A DNA stretch of 64,000 nt from contig JAGPXD010000006.1 of NCBI GenBank assembly GCA_020746995.1, positions 2,790,001 through 2,854,000 on the forward strand, written 5' to 3'. Below the pieces are notes generated by a model. The model was given only the letters and a program-made list of their open reading frames with translations. It was not told the DNA's origin and did not search any database. This stretch comes from Plectosphaerella cucumerina (taxonomy: Eukaryota; Ascomycota; Sordariomycetes; Glomerellales; Plectosphaerellaceae). The translations under genes were made by a program, and so were the position numbers. Shown here piece after piece: positions 32,973-43,984 of this stretch; position 1 is the first letter of the stretch; each line of letters begins with the position of its first letter.

Positions 32973-34353
32973 ATGGTCTCCTCAAATCCCGCCAAGTACG
33001 ACCCTCACCCGGACCTGGACTCACAGGCGGCGGCGGCGACGACCATTGGGCTTCACACGTTCACGACGTCTGGCGGAGCGGATCCGGAGTCGCGGTCGAC
33101 CTTCTCGTCCGATACGACAAACGACCCGTACCGCCTTTCTGACTGCATAAAGTCCGAATCGGACATTGTATGCATCGAGTCCAACACGGCGCGCAAGCGC
33201 AAGCACACATTCAGCGGGCGGCGGCATGATCGTGACCTGCAGGCCTTTTACCGCTCGCAGAACGACAAGATCCGCTCGCTGCTCAAGAGCGTCGACGACC
33301 ACGAGCGCGAGGCTCGTGAGGCGCAGGGCGATACGAACCTGCGGTACCAGATCGCCGTCAAGGGCAGCCTGGCGGCCAACATCGTGCTCGCCTCGCTGCA
33401 GCTCTTCGCGGCCGTCACGTCAGGCAGTCTCTCCCTCTTCACCACGGCGGCCGACTCGGTCTTCGATCCGCTCAGCGGCCTGATGCTCATGCTGTCGCAC
33501 CGAGCCGTCAAGAAGGTCGACCCCCTCAAGTACCCCTCCGGCCGTGCGCGCATCTCGACGAGCGGCAACATCGTCTTCAGCTTTGTCATGTTCTCCGTGT
33601 CGCTTGTACTCATCGTCATGTCCGCGCGCGAGCTGGCGCAGGGCTCTGAAGAGGAGGTCAAGAAGTTCCACGTGCCGAGCGTCATCGCCGTGGCCATTGC
33701 CTTTGCGACAAAGGTCTTCCTCTTCTTCTACTGCTGGTCCATCAAGCACCTGTACTCGCAGGTGGAGATCCTCTGGCGCGACCACCGCAACGATTTGCCA
33801 GTCAACGGTTTCGGCATCCTGACCTTTGCCGCGGGCAGCCATCTTCGGTGGTGGATCGACCCCATGGGCGCCATCATCCTTTCCATAGTCATCGCCACGC
33901 TGTGGCTGCGGACCGCCTATGAGGAGTTCCAGCTGCTGATCGGCGTGGCGGCCGAGCCGCAGTTCCTGCAGCTCATCACATATGTTGGTATGTGCTCCCC
34001 GGTCGTATTCGTGTGAATGGTTTGGACCAAAGGCTAAGCCGTGGTGAACAGCGGCCACCCACTCGCCCGACATCAAGCAGATCGACACCGTCCGTGCCTA
34101 CCACAGCGGCCCGCGGTACATTGTCGAGATTGACGTCGTCATGGACCGCAACGAGCGTCTCGAGGTGGCCCACGACGTGGCCGAGGACCTACAGATGAAG
34201 ATTGAGAAGCTGCCCGAGGTGGAGCGAGCGTTCGTGCATATCGATTACGAAACAAGCCACAAGCCGGTAAGTCTTTGCTGTGCCGGTCGGAAGTTGAAGT
34301 TTGTTGTTGCTGACGTTGCATGCCAGGAGCACGATCTGAAGAAGGATCTGTGA
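32973..34353 (+). CDS. Cation diffusion facilitator (CDF) metal transporter
   Basis: Three exons, 32973-33987, 34052-34266 and 34327-34353 (418 aa). Introns of 64 and 60 nt have donors GTATGT and GTAAGT; the last exon codes only eight residues and the stop. A cytosolic N-terminus of about 120 residues is followed by six predicted TMs (residues about 125-330). The first metal motif is Asp-Ser-Val-Phe-Asp (about residue 161), close to the DxxxD form seen in Mn-type CDF proteins rather than HxxxD of Zn-type. The second region has His-Arg-Asn-Asp and later Trp-Ile-Asp-Pro-Met-Gly-Ala. The C-terminal cytosolic domain is the ferredoxin-like dimer domain, ending around a His-Ile-Asp-Tyr-Glu. It probably exports Mn2+ (or Fe2+/Zn2+) from cytosol to an organelle by H+ antiport. 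Converges on the DUF4291 gene with 83 bp between stops. Confidence 0.92.
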
Positions 34354-34436
34354 GGAGGAAAGGACATGGATGCAACAGGCGTCGTAAGACCGGGGACAAG
34401 AGGCCGGCCAGGCGAAGAGAAGCAAGGCCCAAGGTG

Positions 34437-35129
34437 TCAAGAGTTTTTTTCTTCCATGGCTGGCTGCTCCCCGGGGCTCGCGTGTGATGCATCGATGTCC
34501 ATGCCGAGGGCTTGACGCACATCTGCCGGCACATCATACGGCAGCTCGGTGGGTATCAGTCCACGTGCGAAGAGGTGCTGGTCGTCGACATCGGGTTGGT
34601 CATCGAGGAGGAGCTTGAGCTCCCTAGCCTTTGCCGTCACGTCCTCAATACCAACGATGCACTCCTCGGCCCAGTGGGCGCTCAGGCTTGCGGGGATGCC
34701 GATTTGGATGCTGCGGTATGGCAGTCTCTCGAGACGCACCGTCCTTTCAGGGTCCCACTGAATGCGTACATCGGTCGTGGCATGCGCAGCGGCAGGAGTG
34801 GCTGTCGCCAACGAGCGCCGTGGCGTGGCGTGGGAGGAGAGAACGCCGCGGCGCAAAAGTCCAACAAAGTCGTCGTGGCGCATCTTGAGGGCGAGGATGC
34901 GCTCTTGACCCGGGTCCTTGTAGGAGTAGCCGGCACGGTAAAGCATCCAGGCCCAGCTGGGCTTGATCCACGTCATGCGGCCCGTTTTGAAGTTGGGCGA
35001 CGCGGTCAGCCTCTGAGCAGCCACGGCAGGGTCGGCGATGGAGGCGCTGTAGGCTTGGTAGACGGTGATGGTCGATTCGTCGAAGGAGGCCCGAATCTGG
35101 CGACTGGGAGTCATGGTGGCAGGTGTCAT
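34437..35129 (-). CDS. DUF4291 family protein
   Basis: Single exon, 230 aa. The N-terminal Arg-Gln-Ile-Arg-Ala-Ser-Phe-Asp-Glu-x-Thr-Ile-Thr-Val-Tyr-Gln-Ala-Tyr and the later Met-Thr-Trp-Ile-Lys-Pro-Ser-Trp-Ala-Trp-Met-Leu-Tyr-Arg and Val-Arg-Ile-Gln-Trp-Asp-Pro-Glu-Arg are diagnostic of DUF4291. The family is found in bacteria and fungi; its biochemical role is not established. The start at 35129 has another ATG five codons in (35114), which is equally possible. Length is normal (about 190-230 aa). No signal peptide. Confidence 0.93.
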   Translation of the reverse strand: MTPATMTPSRQIRASFDESTITVYQAYSASIADPAVAAQRLTASPNFKTGRMTWIKPSWAWMLYRAGYSYKDPGQERILALKMRHDDFVGLLRRGVLSSHATPRRSLATATPAAAHATTDVRIQWDPERTVRLERLPYRSIQIGIPASLSAHWAEECIVGIEDVTAKARELKLLLDDQPDVDDQHLFARGLIPTELPYDVPADVRQALGMDIDASHASPGEQPAMEEKNS

Positions 35130-36500
35130 GTTGGTTGAGGCGGGAGGAACTTGGAAGCCATGGCCACCAAGTTCGTGTTTCGCATCGATCTCGAGAGGCC
35201 AGGGCGCATAAATGCGACGATTGTGATTTGTGTTGTTTGTGGACGTGGTGGTGGTGTGGTGGTGGTGTCGCCAACGACGCCGAATGACTCCTGTGGGGAG
35301 CTTGAGGACGGATGTCTGACGGAGGACGGCATGGAATTCCGGTTAGCGTGCCAGGGAGTCCAGTTGAGGCGTCAGCGCTAAGGAATCCCGTCATTTGGGG
35401 GGCTTCAACTCGACGACGGCAGAGCTCATCTTCTACGCTTCCTCCCCTCAAGTTCCTCCATCCCAGAGGCCGACTCGCAATGCCCTCATCACCCAACGAT
35501 TTCTCGCCGTCCCCGGCCGAGCCTGCACTGAGTTGCTGGACGCTGACATCCTTCGCGCAATGCACATCATCTGCATCCATCCATCAGCCGCAAAGCAACC
35601 CTCCACCCCTCCCGAAGCTGGAGCTTGCCATCGCCCGGCATCACTGGGGTCCGTTTGGTTAGCACATGTAGGAGCCGGTAGTCCATCCGCCCCCGCCGTC
35701 CTCATCTCGCGGCACAGGGCAATCTCCTCGTAGCTCAGCCCCGCCGCCGTTAACCGTCACGGATTGGACGATGCCGTTCAGCCACAGCCAGGGTCGATGC
35801 AACAATAAGCTGCCAAGAGAGAAAAGAGACCCTCCTCGCGGGAAGCTTCTGTACGGATTGGGCTGCAAACACATGCAGAGACCAGGCCGCACAGCTCAGC
35901 TCTGCGAGTTGCTGCCCCCCTCATTCTCACCATTTCACAACACCCGGCCCTGGTTTGTCCGGCCGGCCTGCGGTAGGGAGAGGGAGGGGCGGCCAGGGGT
36001 CTGGACTGGTTCCTCTCAGATCCTTCGATGCCCAGCCAGAAACGAGGGCGACGGGAACTGCTGGGGATGAGGGAGCTGCCAGATCGGGGGAGGGGCCTTT
36101 TTTTTCTTAATTATTCTCACGGCGGCCCGGCTTCCTCTGGCGCTCTCTCTATTCCGCAGCCTGGCGCGACTCTCGTTCTATTTTTTCTTCCCTTGCTTCC
36201 CTGTGGCTTCTCCCTTCAACGTATGTACGTTCATCGATCGACGCGCTCTGTCGATACCAGTGTGCACCGAGCCTCTCTCTGAGCACGACACCACGACACC
36301 ACCGGTCTTTACGTTCGCTCGTTTCTCGCTTCGGCTTCTTGTACGACAGTACACAGAGACATCGAGAGCCCCGATACTTGCTCGCCGTGGATCCCAGAGC
36401 GCGATAAAGTCACCCGCATCAACCTTGCGAACCGACCCCGCCGTCAAACCCAACGCTGCATCCTTCCAGCCTGCCCCCCGATCGACATCCCCAGACGGCA
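35130..36500. other. Divergent promoter region
   Basis: The 1371 bp lie between DUF4291 (minus) and the fasciclin gene (plus). The part 36100-36500 is rich in TCT/TTT and CGA and looks like a long 5' leader. No gene is supported. Confidence 0.5.
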
Positions 36501-37700
36501 ATGCAGATGGGGCTCGGGCGATCAGCTGTCGGCCTGGTCGTGCTGTGCGCCCTGGGCGCCGCCGCCAAGAGCCTGGAGGAAGTGCTCAAGGACCAGAAGA
36601 ACCTGACGACCTTCCGCGGCCTCGTTGACGAATATGCCGACTTTTACAAAGACCTGCCCGACTCGGGCGTCACCGTCATCGCGCCCAACGACGGTGCCTT
36701 CATCAAAGGCCAAGGCTGGGACGCCGACCAGCAAGCCATCCCCGTCTGGCTGCGGTACGGCGTCTTGCGCGGCGAAGTCAAGCTGAGCTCCATGTCCCCC
36801 GGCGACACCCAGACGGTTCCGACTCTACTCAACGACTCGAGATACGCCAACGTTTCCGACGGTCAAAAGGTCTTCATTACCATGCAGCCCGAGGGCGAGG
36901 TTGTCATCTCGTCAGGCCTGGGCACCCACATCACGGTCGTCGGCACCGACATACCCTTTGACAACGGCCTCGTCCAGGTCGTCGAGTCGCTCTTTGTCGT
37001 ACCCCGTCGCCTCGAGCCCTCCATCAGGGACTCGTACACGGATCTGACAGCCTTCCTCGGCGCCCTCTACCGCGCCGGCCTCGTCGACGAGTTTGCTCAG
37101 ACGCCCAATGCCACGATCTTCGCCCCTCACAACAGCGCCTTCCAGCGTCTCGCCGGCGCTTTTGACTCAATGGACGACGACGAGTTCCGTCGCGTGCTGC
37201 GCTACCATATTGTGCCTAACGGCGTCCTCCGCTCGTCGGACCTCGAGAACGCCTCGAACCTCACGACCGCCGCAAAGACCCCGCTGCATGTCACCCGCTA
37301 CATCAACGACATTTACGTCAACACGGCGCGCATCATCCAGACCGACCTCCTCATCGCCAACGGCATCGTCCAGATGATCGACAACGTGCTCAACGTCGAG
37401 CAGAATGACGTCCGTCCGGATGTGTCTCAGTCGGCTCAGGCCCCCGTCTTCACCGCCACGGCCTCCGTCGCCACCGGCGAGGGCGCACCCGTCCCCTTCA
37501 CCTCGGCCCTCCCGTGCACCGCGAGCTGCTCCACATCGCAGGCCCCGCGGCCGACCGGGGAGGGCCTCGACGACGAGGGAGGATCGGGTGATGACGAGAA
37601 CGGCGCGGCAACGAGAGGCCCGGGCGCCGCGGGGGCCATGGCCATCGCCATGGGGGCGGCGGCTGGCGTCTTGGGCATGGGCTTCGTTGGAATTGCCTGA
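36501..37700 (+). CDS. Fasciclin-domain GPI-anchored surface protein
   Basis: Single exon, 399 aa. A short signal peptide (residues 1-22; the start could be the second ATG two codons in) is followed by two FAS1 domains. FAS1-1 (about 23-170) has Val-Thr-Val-Ile-Ala-Pro-Asn-Asp-Gly-Ala-Phe. FAS1-2 (about 172-305) has Ala-Thr-Ile-Phe-Ala-Pro-His-Asn-Ser-Ala-Phe and a Tyr-His-Ile-Val-Pro motif. Several Asn-x-Ser/Thr sites lie in the ectodomain. A Ser/Thr/Pro and Gly-rich spacer precedes a C-terminal hydrophobic Ala/Gly/Met/Val segment of about 20 residues, as for a GPI signal. FAS1 proteins act in adhesion and in vacuolar/autophagic roles in fungi. Confidence 0.9.
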   Translation: MQMGLGRSAVGLVVLCALGAAAKSLEEVLKDQKNLTTFRGLVDEYADFYKDLPDSGVTVIAPNDGAFIKGQGWDADQQAIPVWLRYGVLRGEVKLSSMSPGDTQTVPTLLNDSRYANVSDGQKVFITMQPEGEVVISSGLGTHITVVGTDIPFDNGLVQVVESLFVVPRRLEPSIRDSYTDLTAFLGALYRAGLVDEFAQTPNATIFAPHNSAFQRLAGAFDSMDDDEFRRVLRYHIVPNGVLRSSDLENASNLTTAAKTPLHVTRYINDIYVNTARIIQTDLLIANGIVQMIDNVLNVEQNDVRPDVSQSAQAPVFTATASVATGEGAPVPFTSALPCTASCSTSQAPRPTGEGLDDEGGSGDDENGAATRGPGAAGAMAIAMGAAAGVLGMGFVGIA

Positions 37701-38850
37701 AGGCCAAGGGTGACCTGACACCCAGAGTGCGCGAGGGCGGCCAAGGAGAGGCCAGAACTTGAAGCCAGCGTTACCTGGTGACCTAGGAGTTGTAGGGGGC
37801 GGAGGGCGGTCCGTCTTTGTAGTTCCTTAGCCGAATACCCCATTTGCTTACGCCGACAGCAGCCTGATAGCATCTTTGATAATGGCCCCTCGTCCCAGAC
37901 CGGAAACGCCTCTCGTGACGGCAGATTGCCAGGGGACCAGCCGGGCTGGTTTGGCTACCTGGCAGGCTGGCCCCTTTACTCTCCGACCCCGCGCGGCACT
38001 GGAATGCTCCGAGCAAACAACCTACGCTCAGGCAGGCGCCAACCGAATCCGAGGATGAGAGATGGCTCTGCGCCTCTCTGCCTTCCCATCTTCTCCCCTC
38101 TCCCTCTGTAGTTCCGCATCCGGGGGAAACCGGGGACCCGAACAGTGATGGCAAAATCAACACCCGTGGCTCAGGACGTTGATGAGCCTCAACTTGTTCA
38201 GACGACCAGGTCGCAACCCGACCGCAGGAATGCTAAATCGAGTCCTCCCCTGAGTCGCCAGCCCACCGCCCACCGCCCCCGCCAGTCGCCTTGCCCTTTG
38301 CGCCCGGCGCCAAGGCGCTCTCGGAGGGGCCCCCCCAAAGGCACAGACCAACAACAGGGGTGTGCCTCCCGGCCGCCCAAGGGCCCGCAGGTTCGAGGAG
38401 TCGCGCCGCGTTTCATGACGGCTTCAAGTCCAGGTGGCCCCGGACGCCCCCTCTGCACTTCGCGCTGAGAGGCAGGCAGCCAGACAGACGGCGAGACACG
38501 GCCGCCGGTCCGGGCTCGGTGTCCCCCCTCCTCATATACAATGGCGGCGCCCCATGCACGCGGGCCTCCCGCCCGGCTTGGAAGAAGAGGAGGGATGCCC
38601 GGTGCTGTTGCTGTCGACGCCGTTGTTGCTGCTTTGTTGCCCGCCTGCTGTTGTGTGATCGCGCGCTGGACGAGGTTGCCGGATCGACCAAGACACAAGC
38701 CTCGCCGCCGTTCACCAACGCTCGCCTTCGATCATCCTCCCCTCTGCTACTGAGGGCCGGCCTGGTATCATCGCCCGCCGTCAGCATCATCGTCAGCAAG
38801 CAGCCTCGCCGCCTCGCATGTGGTAGCTGGCCTATCTCAACGGAGCAACC
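37701..38850. other. Intergenic region
   Basis: The 1150 bp before the S41-type gene. GC-rich short frames occur on both strands, none with a domain. From about 38600 the sequence becomes TTG/CTG- and C/T-rich, in keeping with a promoter and leader. Confidence 0.5.
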
Positions 38851-41553
38851 ATGGGGTCTCCGTCTGTTTCTTCTTCTTCGTCGCTCTCTTCATCGGCTTC
38901 GCGCTCTTGCTCTTATTCTCACGCACATACAACTTCAACTACATCATCATCACGACTAATACGGAGCTGGTCTTCATCTTGGTACCTCCTTTTGTTAATA
39001 CTCGTCGGCTTCTCGGGCAACGATGGCCGCGCATGGTTTGGGATCGCAGGAGTCGACGCTGCACCCGCACCGCAATTCTTCCCTTGGCCTCCATCGTCAA
39101 CGACAATCACGCCCGTCGTGAGCCCGACATCACAGCCCATCGGCGGCCCTGGACAGGGTCCGAACCCAGGTCAAGGCCAGGGCCCCTTGAACCCCAATGC
39201 ATGCGGTCAGGTCAGCGCAGCGGCGGACACCGCGAGGGCAAGGAATCCTGCAGGTGAGCATTCCACGCCATGCCGTTTTGCATGCATCTTGCTCGGAAGC
39301 TGACTCTAAATCAACCACAGCTGTGCCCACCGTGGCGGCCCAGCTCGCCTTCGACTGCCTCCAGACGGTCCCCAACAAGCCTGGACCGGCCCAGGACCTC
39401 ATCAAGAGCCTACAGGCCTACGTTCAGTGGCAGAGCACGCTCGCTTGGCTCAAGAATCCTCCCGCGTCGTACATGCTCCCACCCACAGACATCTCTGGGG
39501 GACTCGCCGAGATTGGAAGGACGGCGGCGGCAGGCGGCTATGGTAATGAGTACAACTTCCAGCTGGCCATCCTGCAGCTGTTCACGTCTGCCCACGATGG
39601 CCACTTCAACTACCGCGGCGATGCCTTTAAGGCCTTTTCCTTTGGTAACGCCCTCGCTGCGGACATTGTTTCCGTCAGCAGAGACGGGCGCGAAGTGCCG
39701 CGTCTCTACCACTCGCGTAAGTCCTCATGATAAGCTTTCTATCAAGGATGTGATCCGCTGACACCCACCCAGGCCTCATGAACGACACATCCCGCATGCC
39801 CCCGGCCATCACGAGAATCAACGGCCAGGATGCAAGGGCCGCGATCGAGCAGACCAATCTCAAGTTCAGCGGCTTCCAGGACGCCGACTCGCAGTGGAAC
39901 TCGGTCTTCCCCAGCTACGCCTCCCCTAATGCCGCCCTCACCGTCGCAGGTTCCATCGCCTTCCAGGGCCCCAGCCTCACGCTCACGTACGAGAACGGCC
40001 AGGAACGGACACAGGAGAGCTTCGCTATTGTCCGCGCCAGCGCCAACCTGACCGGAATCCAGACGGGCGAAGACTTTTATAATCGGTTCTGCAACCCCGA
40101 TATGAACCCCAGCAGAGGCCCACCTCAGGGGGCTGCTCCTCCTTCTCCTGCCCCGATTCCCAACATGCCCGGCGCGGCGCCCATGCCCGTCCTTGGACCC
40201 GGCCTGACCCCTCCGTTGCCGGGATACCCTGCTCCCATCGTCAGGGACAGCGGCTCCAATACGACATCCGGATACTTCCTCCAAGGTCCGCAGTACTCCA
40301 ACGTCGCCGTCCTTTCCGTCTCGTCTTTTGCGCCCAACGGGGACATCGGTTCCACCGACTACCTGAGTGACTTCCAGCGCACAGTCGAGACGTTCCTCGC
40401 GCAGTGCCGCGATCAGGGAAAGCAGCGCTTGGTCGTTGACCTCTCCAACAACGGTGGAGGCTTCGTTGTTGCAGGCTTTGAACTCTTCGCTCAGCTATTC
40501 CCAGGATCGCCACGCTTTCAGGCCACAAACCTCCGGCTCGCCGAGGGTCTCGTTAGTATTGCGCGCGGGCTCGATGAGCTTCCCACACAGATGCAACCGG
40601 CGTCTGATAACGAACGCAATGCCATCATGCAGCTCGCCACAAGCGCTCTCATTGGCAACTTCATCCCGGGTGAAGTTTTCAGGCCATCAGGCCAGGAGTT
40701 CAATGGCGTCCAGGACATCCTCAGCACGGTGAACCTCAACGGGGACACATTCTCCGCCTATCAGCAGAGCCCGCTGACGCAGCCCAACTTGGAATTCAAC
40801 CTGACCGGTGTCGGGAGCAGATCCAACCCGCCGCCGGCCGTCTTCCGCCCAGAAGATGTCGTGCTCCTGACCGACGGCACTTGTGGATCCACGTGTACCC
40901 TCTTTGCCTACTTCGCCATCCTCGGCCTGGGAGTCAAGACTGTGGTCATGGGTGGCCGGCCGCAGACGGGCCCGATGCAGGCCATTGCTGGCGTCGAGGG
41001 CGCCCAGGTCTTCTTCTTCAACGACATCCAAGCCGATGCCGCAGCCATCCTGACGCTGAACCCTCCTGAGAGACAGAGGGAGCTCTTGAACACGGAGCTT
41101 GGTGAGCTGGCAAAGGGATACGCCGTCCGCCGGGCCAGGGACCCTAACCTGGCCGGCGCCGTCAACGGCAAGAACTCTTTCATGCCCTCCGATGCCAGCA
41201 CACCTCTTCAGTTTCTGTACCAGCCCGCCAACTGCCGCTTCTACTACACGCCCCAGATGATCAAGAGCGCCGAGGCTGCATGGACAATGGCCGTCGATGC
41301 CACGTGGACGAATCCCGCGCTGTGCGTGGACGGAAGTCAGATGCAGACAAACTTCAGCACTGCTGTTGACCCAGCCTTTGGGCCTTTGGACCCAGCGGCA
41401 GGCAACGTCATCGGCGGAGGGGTGCCTCCGACCACTGGCGCAGGCCAGGGGACGGGCGGATCAACCGGGTCCTCGGGGTCAAGACTCGCGATCCCGGCGG
41501 CGGTCCTATGGGCGATGGTCACGGCCCTGGGCGTGTCTTTTGGTCTCGTTTGA
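38851..41553 (+). CDS. S41 family peptidase-like, secreted/GPI-anchored protein
   Basis: Three exons, 38851-39253, 39321-39716 and 39773-41553 (859 aa); introns of 67 and 56 nt with GTGAGC and GTAAGT donors. A Ser-rich N-terminus precedes a hydrophobic signal-anchor segment (about residues 44-58). A Cys-Gly start of the mature domain and a CPAF-like/S41 fold follow: the strand Arg-Leu-Val-Val-Asp-Leu-Ser-Asn-Asn-Gly-Gly-Gly-Phe-Val (about 485-498) and Thr-Asp-Gly-Thr-Cys-Gly-Ser-Thr-Cys-Thr-Leu-Phe-Ala-Tyr (about 630-645), where the Ser after Gly is the expected nucleophile. A Pro-rich loop interrupts the fold near residue 380-415. The C-terminus ends in a Gly/Ser-rich spacer and hydrophobic segment suited to a GPI anchor. 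Fungal members are large secreted proteins of unproven substrate. Convergent with the zinc dehydrogenase gene (108 bp between stops). Confidence 0.85.
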
Positions 41554-41661
41554 AGCATTTGGAGCGAAGTAGATACCCTGATACATAATGAACCTTTTCC
41601 AACTAAGAAGTTCGTCCCGACCTCGGTGCATGGTTGAGAGGCTGCCACATCCTTGCGCACA

Positions 41662-43267
41662 TTAGAACCCTCCGTTTGGATGAATGAGGACCTTGGTGTG
41701 GTTTTCAATCCGCTTGTCAAACTTCTCGTACGCGATTTCTGCTTCATCGATGCCAATTTCGTGTGACACGACAAAGCTCGGCTTTGCCTTGCCGGCGATA
41801 ATCAAGTCGCGCAAGTAACGGTTGTACTTTTTGACATTGCACTGGCCGGTGCCGAGGGATAGCCCCTGAAAGTGTCAGTGATGATTCTGCGTGTCAGGAT
41901 GCATCGTTTTGTCGGGGTACCTTTTCGAAGAGCTTGCCAAAGCTCAAGCTGATCATCCCCTTGCCAGCTGCTGCGTCAGGGGCCCCTGGGTCACTGGAAG
42001 CAGCGTCAGCTCATGGCACAACGCAGCGACGACCGCTCTTACCTGGGCACGTAGAGGCCTGGGATTCCTAAGCCGCCGCATGCTCGGGTGACTCTGATCA
42101 TGTTCTCGAGCACAATGTTGGGTTGCTCAGTCGAGCCGCTGGTGTCAACTGCCTGGTATCCGACGGCATCAACCGACCGGTCGACCATTTCTCCCCCATT
42201 CGCCTTGATGATCTGATCCACGGCATCTGCGGTCGAAAAGTCAATCGGAATGCACCCAATACGCTCCGCGGCCTGCAGGCGTTCGGGGACGCGATCGACG
42301 ACGAATACCCGCGAAGCACCACGCAGGCTGGCAGAGTAGGCAGCCATCAAGCCGACTGGGCCGGCACCAAAGACTGCCACAGACTCGCCAGGCTGGAACC
42401 CAGAAAGCTCGACGCCGTGCCAGCCAGTTGGGAAGATGTCTAATCCGGCCTTTGTCAGTCTTACATTCAGGGATAACTTCCACATGCCGGGTATGACTGA
42501 CCTGCGAGGAGAATGAAGTCCGACTCATGCTCCTTTCCATGAGGGAGCTTCAGAGCGTTGAAGTCGGCGTAGGGGACCCGAAGGTATTGCGCCTGGTGAA
42601 GCCGTCATCAGATCATGCTCTCCCCGTACCCAGCTGGAACAGAAGCTCACCTGTCCTCCGCGATACGGTCCCATCGCAACGTATCCTGTTAAACGTCAAG
42701 TCTTGAATATGAGCACGGTCGGCATCATGAACGAACCATAGGCACCACCAGCAAACCCCGGATTGACGCCGGTGCAGAATGCCGTCTTGCCTTCCTCGCA
42801 GTTGCGGCACCGACCATCGGCGACGTTGAACGGCATGACGACACGATCACCTTTCTTGAGAAGCGTGACTCCTTCGCCAAGCTCTTCCACAATACCCATG
42901 TTTTCGTGGCCTGTAACGCAAGGGTGTGAGGGACAAGACCGCTGAGGAGTGTTGAAGGCTCACCCACCAAAGGTGATCCCTGGCTCGGCTGCCGTCCTGC
43001 CTTCATACATGCTGCCACTCATGTCAACCAAGCTACTCCGTCTCGCTCTCATATGCCCGTACTCACTGTAAGTCCGAGCCGCAGATAGCCGCCTGCCGTC
43101 CTGTCAGACAATGTACTTTGGTGGATGGAGAGATCAACAGTCTTGCTTACCGTCGTCACCTTGACGATGATATCGTCCGGGTGTTCGAGCTTCGGCATCG
43201 GAACGTCCTCGACCTTGACCTTGAAAGGGCTCTGATAGTTGACTGCTTTCATGTTGCTTGAAGCCAT
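41662..43267 (-). CDS. Zinc-dependent alcohol dehydrogenase (formaldehyde-dehydrogenase-like MDR)
   Basis: Nine exons: 43267-43151, 43092-43067, 43011-42968, 42910-42737, 42685-42651, 42592-42502, 42439-42043, 41993-41921 and 41865-41662 (386 aa); every junction keeps phase, introns 49-62 nt. One donor (at 42736, GTTCGT) is non-canonical after GT. Catalytic zinc ligands are Cys43 in Ile-Cys-Gly-Ser-Asp-Leu-His and His64-Glu65 in Phe-Gly-His-Glu. The structural-zinc loop Gly-Arg-Cys-Arg-Asn-Cys ... Phe-Cys has three cysteines (97, 100, 108), one fewer than the classical four. The Rossmann motif Val-Phe-Gly-Ala-Gly-Pro-Val-Gly-Leu is in exon 7. It looks like glutathione-independent formaldehyde dehydrogenase-type enzymes, which oxidise alcohols, polyols or aldehydes with NAD. 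Divergent from the TIM-barrel gene at 43985. Confidence 0.92.
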
Positions 43268-43984
43268 CGTGGTTGTTGCAATGATGGATCGGCGGAAGAC
43301 CTTCCAAGCGTTTGTTTGATTGAATTCCAGGAAGAAAGAGAACGGGGGAGGTCTCTAGAGTGTCTGCGAAAGAAGAATGACCCGGCACTTCTATTAACCA
43401 GGCTTCTTCCCCGCTCCATCGCGCCCAGAAGTTGTGACGACACCGAGGCCGGCGAGGTGGATGGATGCTCGGGGGATCGGGATTCGACTAGCTTCAAGCG
43501 ATGCGACATCCGGGGAAGCCGGGGAGCTTCAGAATGCGGGGTGGTGTTCGAAAGGGGGGACGACTTTCCCCTCTGCCCAGCTCGGCCGTATGGAAGCCCC
43601 AAGACGCTTCAAGCCCCGACCATATAGCACACCGTCGTCTGAATAAAGGCCTCCTCGATCGGACTTCTTCGAGCTGGTCCAGTCGAACAACCCTCGCCTT
43701 TCTTGTTCATGTACGCCGCGGGGACTCATTGCCGCATTTGGGGGGCTGTGGGATTGGCCGCGGAGGGATTTGCCTGGACGCGGTTGACAGGGGCAAAATA
43801 TCCCCGAAAGGCGGGCATATCCACCAAGTAGTGTATTCGGCTCCTTGAGGAAAGTGAAATCAGTAGTTCACTGCTGGAGGCGTCATCATAAATACACTCG
43901 CCTTGAATGCGTGGCTTTCATGTTCTTTCTCCGTTGAGCTCCAACTCACATTTGCCACGTCACTTCTGGTCTCCCGATTACACC
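43268..43984. promoter_or_regulatory. Shared divergent promoter of dehydrogenase and TIM-barrel genes
   Basis: 717 bp between two divergently transcribed start codons (43267 minus, 43985 plus). A TATA-like CATAAATAC lies at about 43887-43895, some 95 bp before the plus-strand ATG. The centre holds CGGGG and CCGGGG-type motifs that could bind Zn-cluster regulators. Co-regulation is inference from arrangement. Confidence 0.5.
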
